From NCBI GenBank assembly GCA_002085265.1, contig NATI01000043.1:1-8939 (forward strand): DNA of 8,939 nt. The letters run 5' to 3'. The notes under the pieces are model-generated. The model was not told the DNA's origin, did not search any database, and saw only the letters and a program-made list of their open reading frames with translations. Position numbers and translations under genes: made by a program. Below are positions 1-5,840 of this stretch, piece by piece (the first letter of the stretch is position 1; each line of letters begins with the position of its first letter). This DNA comes from Candidatus Omnitrophica bacterium 4484_49 (GTDB lineage Bacteria > Omnitrophota > Gorgyraeia > Kaelpiales > Kaelpiaceae).

Positions 1-2
1 TG

Positions 3-797
3 TTTGGGATCATCTTATTTCTTAATATACTTTTCTATCTCCGTAAGGATTTTAAAAATAAATTTGTATTTTTTTTATGGGAGGTAATCCCTCTAATTGC
101 GTTTTCGTTTTTATTTCAGGTGAAACAGCTCCGATTTGTAATGCCTGTAGTTCCGGCAATGGTGATATGTGCAGGTAGTATATTTGCTCACGGGAGGCGG
201 TGGAAGTATATGGGGTGGAGTATAATAATGGGAGTGTTATTCATTCAACTTGTCCATCCCCCTTTTATAATTAGACAGCCTTTTAATCAGTTGTTTTCTC
301 AAAAAATTAATATACGTCAATGGAAATCTGGGGCTCTTAATAAAAAAATAGTTCAGGCATGTGTAAATAGCCTGGAGAAAGAACTTTCTCCAGGAAGGTA
401 TAAAGTTATTATATTTAAATATCTTCCACTTCCTGATGGTCCCGTGGCATTTCAATTTTGGATAGAGTTATTAGGATATAAAAAAGGTTATTACTTTTAC
501 ACCCATGATTTCGTTGATCAGGCTTACTCAGTGTATTATTGGCTTAAAGATAGAACTGAAGATGACAAATTTCTTTTTGTATTCTTGGATAAAGGATATG
601 TCCGTTTTGAAGAATTTTTTACCCGAGATATAATCTTAAGTAGGATGCAGGGATTGGTCCCCTGGATTCAGGAATATGAAAATAACGATGCATTTCTGGA
701 GATGATAGAAGTATTATTGCCGAACATTAAGAAAAATTTAAAATATATAAGTGAATTTCAGTATTTGGACTATAAAGGAGAGGTCTACAGATTGTGA
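3..797 (+). CDS. GT-C superfamily membrane glycosyltransferase, C-terminal part (5' end outside window)
   Basis: The reading frame is open from the window edge, so the start lies upstream; 264 codons are visible. The first ~110 residues hold about four hydrophobic segments (for example FGIILFLNILFYL, FLWEVIPLIAFSFLF, FVMPVVPAMVICAG), followed by a soluble tail of about 170 residues. The KQLRFVMPVVPAM stretch resembles the late loop/helix of GT-C glycosyltransferases (PMT/ArnT or Alg9-like), which transfer a sugar from a polyprenyl-phosphate donor on the outer face of the membrane. The catalytic N-terminal Asp region is not in the window, so donor and acceptor cannot be inferred. The stop overlaps the GTG of the radical SAM gene by 4 bases, implying translational coupling. 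An internal ATG-like start at 120 is only an artefact of the cut edge. Confidence 0.7.
   Translation, partial: FGIILFLNILFYLRKDFKNKFVFFLWEVIPLIAFSFLFQVKQLRFVMPVVPAMVICAGSIFAHGRRWKYMGWSIIMGVLFIQLVHPPFIIRQPFNQLFSQKINIRQWKSGALNKKIVQACVNSLEKELSPGRYKVIIFKYLPLPDGPVAFQFWIELLGYKKGYYFYTHDFVDQAYSVYYWLKDRTEDDKFLFVFLDKGYVRFEEFFTRDIILSRMQGLVPWIQEYENNDAFLEMIEVLLPNIKKNLKYISEFQYLDYKGEVYRL
371..394. repeat. 11-bp perfect inverted repeat inside the glycosyltransferase gene
   Basis: The arm CCTGGAGAAAG (371-381) is mirrored exactly by CTTTCTCCAGG (384-394), with only AA between. In RNA this gives a 10-bp stem closed by a GAAC tetraloop. It sits wholly within coding sequence (residues SLEKELSPG) in the soluble tail. 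No T-run follows, so it is not a standard intrinsic terminator. Confidence 0.7.
774..783 (+). promoter_or_regulatory. Shine-Dalgarno for the radical SAM gene (decides the GTG start at 794)
   Basis: AAAGGAGAGG lies 10 nt before GTG 794 and inside the 3' end of the preceding gene. It supports the GTG start and the 4-base overlap, and shows that this organism uses canonical Shine-Dalgarno pairing. Confidence 0.7.
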
Positions 798-1900
798 AGA
801 AAGCAATTTTTACATCTCTTAGAGAAGCTCCTTCTCAACATGTGCTTTTAGTGATGGTCCATCCCTGGTATCCACTTTTGCCTCCATTGGGTCTGGCTTA
901 TGTTTCCCGATTTATAAGAAGTAAAGGGTATAATGTTTTGCTTTTAGATTTTAATGCTAAGTTATATAACAATTGCGATCCTGAAAGAAAAAAATTCTGG
1001 GATATAAGTACTATAAGCAGAATTCCTTACCCTCAATTGGTGGAAATTTTTAAGGAAAAGTTTCCTGAAGAGATAGAAACCCTTATCTCTCTTTTAGCAG
1101 AACGTCCAGAACCTATCATTGGCTTTTCCACCAATTATCTGAATGTTAAGGTTGCTTCTTATATCGCTAGGATGATTAAAGAGAGAAATTCAGATAAACT
1201 TATAGTGTTTGGAGGACCAGGGTGTTTCTGGGAACACGATAGAAAAAGTGTAATTCCCGGTAGTGTAGACTTTTTTGTTATAGGTGAAGGTGAGAAACCA
1301 TTTGCCGAGTTAGTGGATAATTTTTATAAAGGGAGAAGTCTGGAGGGAATTATTGGCATAATTTCCAGTAGCGAGGATAAACAGGGAAGGAGTAGTCCTA
1401 TAATGAATCTTGACGAAATTCCATTCCCAGATTTTAGAGAGTTTGACCTCAAAGATTACGGTTGTGGAGAAGCAAGGGCTTTACCCCTTCTGACCAGTAG
1501 AGGCTGCATTTCTAAATGTAGTTTCTGTGTGGACCATATGATGTGTAATCCTTTCCGGATGCGGAGCCCTGAGCATGTGGTGGCTGAAATAGAACATCAT
1601 ATGAAGGAGTACAACATTCGGAATTTCTCATTTAACGATTTACTTTGCAATGGGGATTTAAAGAAACTGGAGAGGATATGTGATTTGATAATAGAAAAAA
1701 AATTAGATATTAAGTGGGGAAGTTATGCTGTAGCCAGAGGAGATATGAGTTTGGAATTGCTCCAGAAGATGAAGCAAGCAGGATGCACTACCATCTGTTA
1801 TGGAATTGAAAGCGGGTCGAATAGAGTTTTAAAAATGATTATGGGTTGTATTTTCCTAAATCACCTCATGCTTTCAAGTTTATTTCCCTTAAAAAATTAA
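794..1900 (+). CDS. B12-binding domain / radical SAM protein, truncated within the SAM barrel
   Basis: 368 residues. Residues ~15-180 look like a cobalamin-binding Rossmann domain: LPPLGLAYVSRFIRSKGY at 29-46, LLLDFN at 49-54, FGGPG at 139-143, VIGEGEKPF at 162-170. The SAM domain follows, with the 4Fe-4S cluster cysteines C238, C242 and C245 (RGCISKCSFC) and the GIESGS motif at 338-343. Family members use 5'-deoxyadenosyl radical chemistry, often methylations, with cobalamin; the substrate here is unknown. Members continue for 100 or more residues after GIESGS (the second half of the barrel and a C-terminal region). Here the frame ends 26 residues later in an unrelated-looking tail (CIFLNHLMLSSLFPLKN). 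The gene is therefore frameshifted or deleted at about 1828-1843, and activity is doubtful. Its GTG overlaps the upstream glycosyltransferase stop, suggesting one operon for glycan work. Confidence 0.85.
   Translation: MKKAIFTSLREAPSQHVLLVMVHPWYPLLPPLGLAYVSRFIRSKGYNVLLLDFNAKLYNNCDPERKKFWDISTISRIPYPQLVEIFKEKFPEEIETLISLLAERPEPIIGFSTNYLNVKVASYIARMIKERNSDKLIVFGGPGCFWEHDRKSVIPGSVDFFVIGEGEKPFAELVDNFYKGRSLEGIIGIISSSEDKQGRSSPIMNLDEIPFPDFREFDLKDYGCGEARALPLLTSRGCISKCSFCVDHMMCNPFRMRSPEHVVAEIEHHMKEYNIRNFSFNDLLCNGDLKKLERICDLIIEKKLDIKWGSYAVARGDMSLELLQKMKQAGCTTICYGIESGSNRVLKMIMGCIFLNHLMLSSLFPLKN
1828..1834 (+). other. Candidate -1 slippery heptamer T TTA AAA at the radical SAM gene break
   Basis: In the radical SAM frame the codons are GTT TTA AAA ATG, so T1828 plus TTA plus AAA fits the X XXY YYZ rule for -1 slippage. 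The -1 frame has its last stop at 1822-1824 and is then open to 3507. Slippage here would fuse residues up to K347 to the downstream duplicated-domain protein. The same TTTT-AAAAA tract is also a prime place for a one-base deletion or sequencing error, and I see no clear stimulatory stem-loop directly after it. Confidence 0.35.
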
Positions 1901-3507
1901 TTCCGGGATATTATAAGATATTCGGTCAAATGACTCCGGTTGAGAGACTTCAGGGTGTTGATATATCAGAATTTACAGATAGATATGGTAATACCAAAAA
2001 TGTGCGTATAAAAAGATTGGTCAAGACTTTAGATTTTGTGAATAAATTAGGGTTATTTAAAGAGGATCCAATTATAAATGTGTATATTACAAAGAGTAAA
2101 AAAGTCTCCAGAATCATTGACAGGGTTCAGAAAAGGTGGACTATAGAAAATGGTGATTTGTGCTTGAAGTGTGACTATAAGGGATTGGCAAAGCTATATT
2201 ACCATCGACAGTTAATAAGTAAAAATCAAGGGTTAAATATCGCCTTTTTTGCTAATGGTGAGTGGTGCGATTCTTCTCATAGCGAGTGGAAAATCAGAAA
2301 AGTAAGGAAGAACATTTTAGAAATTATAGTGCCTATAAAGAAATTAAATATATACCAGCGCTGGAAACTCATTCTTAAGCCCAATATGTTAAGGTGGAAA
2401 GTATATACTTGGTTTGATCCCAAAAAGATTGTTGAAGAGATGAAAATGGGAGTGTTGTTTATTCCTGAGGTATATAAATTCTGGAGAGCAGAAAAAATTG
2501 GGGGGGAACTTTCCGATCCCGAAGAAAAGTGGAAGAGTATTATATTATCTCAAAAAGAATTGACAATATTACCGCAATTAGATTATGCAGAAATATATCC
2601 GGAGTTAAATTTTAATATCTGGGACCATTCTTTTCCTGATTGGAAGTTACGCCTGGAGACTTCTAGTCGCAGCTATGATTTTAGGTATGTCAATATTTGG
2701 ACAAAACTATCTTATGATGTACTCCAAAATTATGGTCATCGAATTTATACCGAGTTAGATTTAGGTATCTTTCCTTTTGAGAAAGACCATATTATTCAAA
2801 TTCAAAAACGGGACGAATCTCGATTGAGAAAAATATATCCTTCCGACTGGGACTCTGAAGATTTGAATATAGAAGTTTTGAGTTTAAGTAGAAGGAAGGC
2901 AGAGATTTTTATAAATGAGAGAAAAATAAGGTTGTTTTATAACAATAAAGAATTAACTGAATCGCTGGGGGTTAATTTTGTTTTTGTACACAATAGAAAT
3001 ATATATGAGGATTCAAATGCTACAGAGTGGAGAATATTACGCACAGGAGAAAAAAATGCTGTTATAGAAGCCAACTGGTCTGATTTACCTGTAAGTCTGA
3101 AATGGGAGCTGAAATTGGTGAGAGAGGGATTTTTAGTTGCAATTGTGTTTAATCTTCCTCCTCGTTTTCCCATTCAGGAGATGAAATGGGGCATTTTACT
3201 GAACTCCTGTTACCGATATTGGGAGGCGGGAGACATTAGAGGGTATTTACCTTTTCCTGAAGAGAATAAGTGGATAGAGATTCCTGTTAAATCTCGGAAT
3301 AATTGTAATCTTGTATTGTATCCTGAAAATGAAAGGTTCCCTGTTATTCAGATTCAAGAACCACAGCGGAGCAAGTTGCAGTTAGAAGTCTCTGCTTCCA
3401 AACAAGTTACAGGAGTTTTCTTTCGCTGCGTTCCAAGGACCGGCAGTGCTAGTATATTGCGAGAAAGAGTGAGGATAAAATTAAGGAGCTCTGAGAATAA
3501 AAATTAA
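1846..3507 (+). CDS. Unrecognised protein with two tandem ~247-residue beta-rich units; lacks a convincing start
   Basis: 553 residues if read from TTG 1846; the frame is open from 1825. No Shine-Dalgarno precedes TTG 1846 or the first ATG (1930), so this is probably the 3' part of a larger gene joined to the radical SAM frame. Residues 1-100 are basic and mixed helical (LKKLIPGYYKIFGQ). Residues ~102-286 and ~346-528 are copies of one unit: EW 147/394, W173/W420, EMK 198/445, a Y-x2-W or Y-x-x-W aromatic pair ending at W213/W459, and PEEKW 225 against PEENKW 471. Alternating hydrophobic residues and many Trp/Tyr suggest beta-sandwich, possibly carbohydrate-binding, folds; this is inference. 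There is no signal peptide or membrane helix. Its position between two GT-C glycosyltransferases suggests a role in glycan modification. I do not recognise the family. Confidence 0.6.
   Translation: MYFPKSPHAFKFISLKKLIPGYYKIFGQMTPVERLQGVDISEFTDRYGNTKNVRIKRLVKTLDFVNKLGLFKEDPIINVYITKSKKVSRIIDRVQKRWTIENGDLCLKCDYKGLAKLYYHRQLISKNQGLNIAFFANGEWCDSSHSEWKIRKVRKNILEIIVPIKKLNIYQRWKLILKPNMLRWKVYTWFDPKKIVEEMKMGVLFIPEVYKFWRAEKIGGELSDPEEKWKSIILSQKELTILPQLDYAEIYPELNFNIWDHSFPDWKLRLETSSRSYDFRYVNIWTKLSYDVLQNYGHRIYTELDLGIFPFEKDHIIQIQKRDESRLRKIYPSDWDSEDLNIEVLSLSRRKAEIFINERKIRLFYNNKELTESLGVNFVFVHNRNIYEDSNATEWRILRTGEKNAVIEANWSDLPVSLKWELKLVREGFLVAIVFNLPPRFPIQEMKWGILLNSCYRYWEAGDIRGYLPFPEENKWIEIPVKSRNNCNLVLYPENERFPVIQIQEPQRSKLQLEVSASKQVTGVFFRCVPRTGSASILRERVRIKLRSSENKN
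2149..2703 (+). repeat. Protein-level tandem repeat, copy A
   Basis: Codes for residues ~102-286 of the duplicated-domain protein. Its anchors SEWKI, RWKLIL, EEMKMG, KFW, GGEL and DPEEKW recur in copy B at a nearly constant offset of 246-247 residues. Divergence is high at residue level, so the duplication is old. The limits are approximate. Confidence 0.65.
2881..3429 (+). repeat. Protein-level tandem repeat, copy B
   Basis: Codes for residues ~346-528. The matching anchors are TEWRI, KWELKL, QEMKWG, RYW, RGYL and FPEENKW. A linker of about 60 residues (287-345) separates it from copy A. The limits are approximate. Confidence 0.65.
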
Positions 3508-3559
3508 TTTTTGGGAGTCATTTCCGGAGAACAAGTCGAATGTCAGAAATTTCATTATT

Positions 3560-4936
3560 GTGGTTTTTATCTTTGTCCTTTTTTTGATATTTTATATTTA
3601 CCATCTTGATTATAATTTTTATAACTATGATGAGGGAACAAATCTTTACGCCAGCTGGGAACTGAGTCAGGGCAAACTTCCTTATCGAGATTTCTTCTTT
3701 GTGTATTTTCCTTCAATTCATATAGCAATGGGATATCTATTTAATAAATTTGGTGTTTCTATATTTTTAGCCCGGATTTTATCTGTTATTTTCGCCTTTT
3801 TTACTGCTTTCTGGGTATTTTATTTCAGTGTTGAATTCAGTAAAAAGTTCTTCCCCGCTCTATTTTCCTTTTCTCTGTTTTTATTAAACACCTATACTTT
3901 GATATTTGCTCGAGGGTTTCTTCCCCTTTTTTTCTGGGTATTTTTGGCACTGACTTCGGTTTATTTTGTATATAAGTTTTTGGCCAGAGAAAAAAAATGG
4001 ACCATATTTACTGCTGGAGTACTTCTGGGTATGAGTGCGTATATAAAACTTTTAGCGATGGCGTTTTTTATATCCATCGTTCTGATTTTGTCTTTGAAAC
4101 GCAAGTTTAAGGCTATAATATACTTTTTATCAGGATTTGCTTTGACTTTTATCTTTCCTGTCATCTATCTTTTTATCAAATTCTATCCTCAGATATGGGA
4201 GATGGCTTTTAAGTTCCATTTTTTGCAGAGAGAACATTATCTTTTTATTATTCTGGAAGATTTATTCAGACATAATTTTTATCTTTTTATTTTAGGATTA
4301 CCTTTTATTCTGGGATACAGATGGAGTAAAAATCCATTGGATGACTTGTTGTTTTTTTTAGTTATGGTGTTATTTATGTTCCCAGCAATCTCCGGGAAGT
4401 TTATCTGGTTCCAGTATTTTTACCCCTTAATCCCCATTTTTTCTATTATTTGTTCTCGTTCCATATCCAGGATAAATAAATTTAATTTATATTCCATATT
4501 GATTTGTCTTTTTGCTATTCTGGCTTGCGGATATTATTTCAGAAAAGATATCAGATATTTCCAGAGATGGAAAAGATATGATATTGCCACAATAAATTTA
4601 GTAGAATTTATAAAAAATCATACAACTCCTGAAGATTATATTCTGTGTGAATATCTTTATATAAATATTCTCTCCGGAAGGGAGAACCCTCCGGAACTTG
4701 CCGATATCAGTCACACCAGAATAATTTCTCAGAGAATTACTCCTGAGTATATTATAGATGTTTGCGAAAAATATAATGTTAAAGTTATTATCTATCGGGT
4801 GAGGTCCGTGCCTTTTAGATTGGATTTAATAGCGATCCAGCCTGAATTTAGAAATTATTTAAATAAAAGATTTCATCTGGTAGGGGATTGGAGGAGGAAT
4901 TACGATGTGTTGAGGGTTTTTATCAGAAAAAGGTAA
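3560..4936 (+). CDS. GT-C superfamily (PMT_2/ArnT-like) membrane glycosyltransferase
   Basis: 458 residues from GTG 3560. The N-terminal helix is followed by NYDEGTNLY (D24, E25), the usual place of the catalytic acid in GT-C enzymes, and by PYRDFFFVYFP at 41-51. About ten hydrophobic segments follow up to residue ~326 (for example FSFSLFLLNTYTLIF, VLLGMSAYIKLLAMAFF, FIWFQYFYPLIPIFSII), then a soluble tail of about 120 residues. The likely role is transfer of a sugar from a polyprenyl-phosphate carrier to an extracytoplasmic lipid or glycan. The start is uncertain: GTG 3560 has no Shine-Dalgarno. The same frame is open back to 3485, with AAGGAG at 3483-3488 but only rare starts (ATA 3497, ATT 3503). 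ATG 3540 has CCGGAGA before it but is in another frame and would need one extra T in the T7 tract near 3578. It lies 52 nt after the repeat protein and is probably in the same operon. Confidence 0.8.
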   Translation: MVFIFVLFLIFYIYHLDYNFYNYDEGTNLYASWELSQGKLPYRDFFFVYFPSIHIAMGYLFNKFGVSIFLARILSVIFAFFTAFWVFYFSVEFSKKFFPALFSFSLFLLNTYTLIFARGFLPLFFWVFLALTSVYFVYKFLAREKKWTIFTAGVLLGMSAYIKLLAMAFFISIVLILSLKRKFKAIIYFLSGFALTFIFPVIYLFIKFYPQIWEMAFKFHFLQREHYLFIILEDLFRHNFYLFILGLPFILGYRWSKNPLDDLLFFLVMVLFMFPAISGKFIWFQYFYPLIPIFSIICSRSISRINKFNLYSILICLFAILACGYYFRKDIRYFQRWKRYDIATINLVEFIKNHTTPEDYILCEYLYINILSGRENPPELADISHTRIISQRITPEYIIDVCEKYNVKVIIYRVRSVPFRLDLIAIQPEFRNYLNKRFHLVGDWRRNYDVLRVFIRKR

Positions 4937-4938
4937 AG

Positions 4939-4967
4939 TTGAATTCCGTTTTTTTTTATGTTATTTA
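4939..4967 (+). promoter_or_regulatory. Weak candidate promoter for tRNA-Arg
   Basis: TTGAAT (4939-4944), a 17-nt spacer and TATTTA (4962-4967) would place transcription start a few bases before the tRNA at 4981. The -10 match is poor; other AT-rich hexamers nearby are equally possible. Confidence 0.25.
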
Positions 4968-4980
4968 TATGGATAACCCT

Positions 4981-5055
4981 GCGCCTGTGGCTCAACTTGG
5001 ATAGAGCGGCTGGCTACGGACCAGCAGGTTGGGGGTTCGAGTCCCTCCAGGCGCG
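4981..5055 (+). tRNA. tRNA-Arg (anticodon ACG)
   Basis: A full cloverleaf of 75 nt. The acceptor GCGCCTG (4981-4987) pairs with CAGGCGC (5048-5054), discriminator G5055. The D stem is GCTC/GAGC with GG at 4999-5000. The anticodon stem GCTGG (5009-5013)/CCAGC (5021-5025) encloses the loop CTACGGA, with anticodon ACG at 5016-5018. The variable loop is AGGTT. The T stem GGGGG/CCCTC contains one G-U pair, with loop TTCGAGT. CCA is not encoded: the next bases are CTA, so the CCA end must be added enzymatically. A34 is the known target of TadA, whose gene follows; inosine lets this tRNA read CGU, CGC and CGA. Confidence 0.95.
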
Positions 5056-5079
5056 CTATATTGGCATATAGCTAATGGC
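5055..5079 (+). repeat. tRNA 3'-trailer hairpin, copy 1 (after tRNA-Arg)
   Basis: It begins at the discriminator G. GCTATA and TAATGGC pair with one A-A mismatch and one G-U pair; a TT bulge follows, then GGC/GCT. An alternative perfect stem is GCTATA/TATAGC (5055-5060, 5067-5072). Its sequence is related to the segment after tRNA-Ser. There is no T-run, so it is not a canonical terminator. Confidence 0.5.
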
Positions 5080-5120
5080 ATAGGGTTAGAGCCGATGTAA
5101 TTGTTAGATATTAATTAAAG

Positions 5121-5597
5121 ATGAACGATGAATTTTTTATGACAGAGGCTTTAAAAGAAGCACAAAGAGCTTATGAAGAGGAAGAGGTCCCGGTAGGAGC
5201 TGTTATAACTCATGGCAGTAAGATAATAGCCAGGGCACATAATCAGGTGAGAAGGTTGAAAGACCCTACAGCTCATGCAGAAATGATTGCCATTACCCAG
5301 GCCGGAGATTATCTGGGATATGAGAGGTTGAATGGATGTAGAATGTATGTTACAATTGAACCCTGTATAATGTGCGCCGGGGCGATAATTTTGTCCCGGA
5401 TCGACAGCCTCATATATGGAGCAGCAGATAATAATTTGGGAGCGTTTGGTTCAGCACTTGATATAAGAAAGAGTTTCCCAATCTCGCTTGAGGTAAAATC
5501 AGGAGTTTTACGGCAGGAATGCCGAGATTTAATACAGAATTTTTTCAAACAGAAACGGATTTCTATTACTTTTAAACCGGATACATACAGGGACTGA
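5121..5597 (+). CDS. tadA: tRNA(Arg) adenosine-34 deaminase
   Basis: 158 residues, normal for the family. TadA deaminates A34 to inosine in tRNA-Arg(ACG) in the cytoplasm, an essential step for decoding CGN codons in most bacteria. The zinc/catalytic motifs are complete: DPTAHAE with H52 and E54, and PCIMC with C82 and C85; EVPVGAV (22-28), N41 and RLxxCRMYVTIEPC fit the deaminase fold. The C-terminal part reads GVLRQECRDLIQNFFKQKR as expected, but the usual Asn-His before the valine of the GVL segment is replaced by SFPISLEV. ATG 5121 matches the family N-terminus (a charged stretch, then FFMTEALKEA), although only TAAAG precedes it, so the ribosome binding site is weak. Its substrate tRNA gene is 65 nt upstream and tRNA-Ser is 19 nt downstream. 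Confidence 0.95.
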   Translation: MNDEFFMTEALKEAQRAYEEEEVPVGAVITHGSKIIARAHNQVRRLKDPTAHAEMIAITQAGDYLGYERLNGCRMYVTIEPCIMCAGAIILSRIDSLIYGAADNNLGAFGSALDIRKSFPISLEVKSGVLRQECRDLIQNFFKQKRISITFKPDTYRD

Positions 5598-5616
5598 AAA
5601 ACTGATGATTTACTGC

Positions 5617-5708
5617 GGAGAGGTGGCTGAGTGGCCGAAAGCAGCCGCCTGCTAAGCGGTTGACCTGAGAGATCGGGTCCCCGGGTTCAAATCCCGGCCT
5701 CTCCGCCA
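5617..5708 (+). tRNA. tRNA-Ser (anticodon GCU), CCA encoded
   Basis: A class II cloverleaf. The acceptor GGAGAGG (5617-5623) pairs with CCTCTCC (5698-5704), discriminator G5705, and CCA is encoded at 5706-5708. The D stem is GCT/AGC. The anticodon stem GCCGC/GCGGT has anticodon GCT at 5651-5653. The long variable arm has stem GACC (5662-5665)/GGTC (5676-5679), diagnostic of tRNA-Ser. The T stem is CCGGG/CCCGG with loop TTCAAAT. It reads AGC and AGU codons. It sits only 19 nt after the tadA stop, so it is probably co-transcribed and cut out of the tadA transcript. It occupies the place where Bacillus-type genomes carry the SRP RNA gene. Confidence 0.95.
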
Positions 5709-5730
5709 TATTAGCAATACGGCTTATGGC
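5705..5730 (+). repeat. tRNA 3'-trailer hairpin, copy 2 (after tRNA-Ser)
   Basis: It starts at the discriminator G and includes the encoded CCA. GCCATA (5705-5710) pairs with TATGGC (5725-5730); after a TT bulge AGC (5713-5715) pairs with GCT (5722-5724) around the loop AATACG. It aligns with copy 1 (5055-5080) at about 21 of 26 positions with a single 1-nt gap. Confidence 0.55.
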
Positions 5731-5840
5731 AGATAGTAAATGGAAATGTTAATGTTGGAAAAAATAAAAATTCATTTTAGGTGATAATTGTGTACTTTTA
5801 TTTCGCTTATTGGGGATCAATTACTAATAAAATTTGATAA

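Noticed and set aside
237..455. Minus-strand frame of 72 codons
   Set aside because: Lies wholly opposite the glycosyltransferase gene, with no family motif or ribosome binding site.
4945..4957. T9 run after the second glycosyltransferase as an intrinsic terminator
   Set aside because: No GC-rich hairpin precedes the T-run.
5709..5840. SRP RNA gene between tRNA-Ser and dnaX
   Set aside because: The conserved GGAAG and AGCAG loop motif is absent and the region is AT-rich and unstructured.
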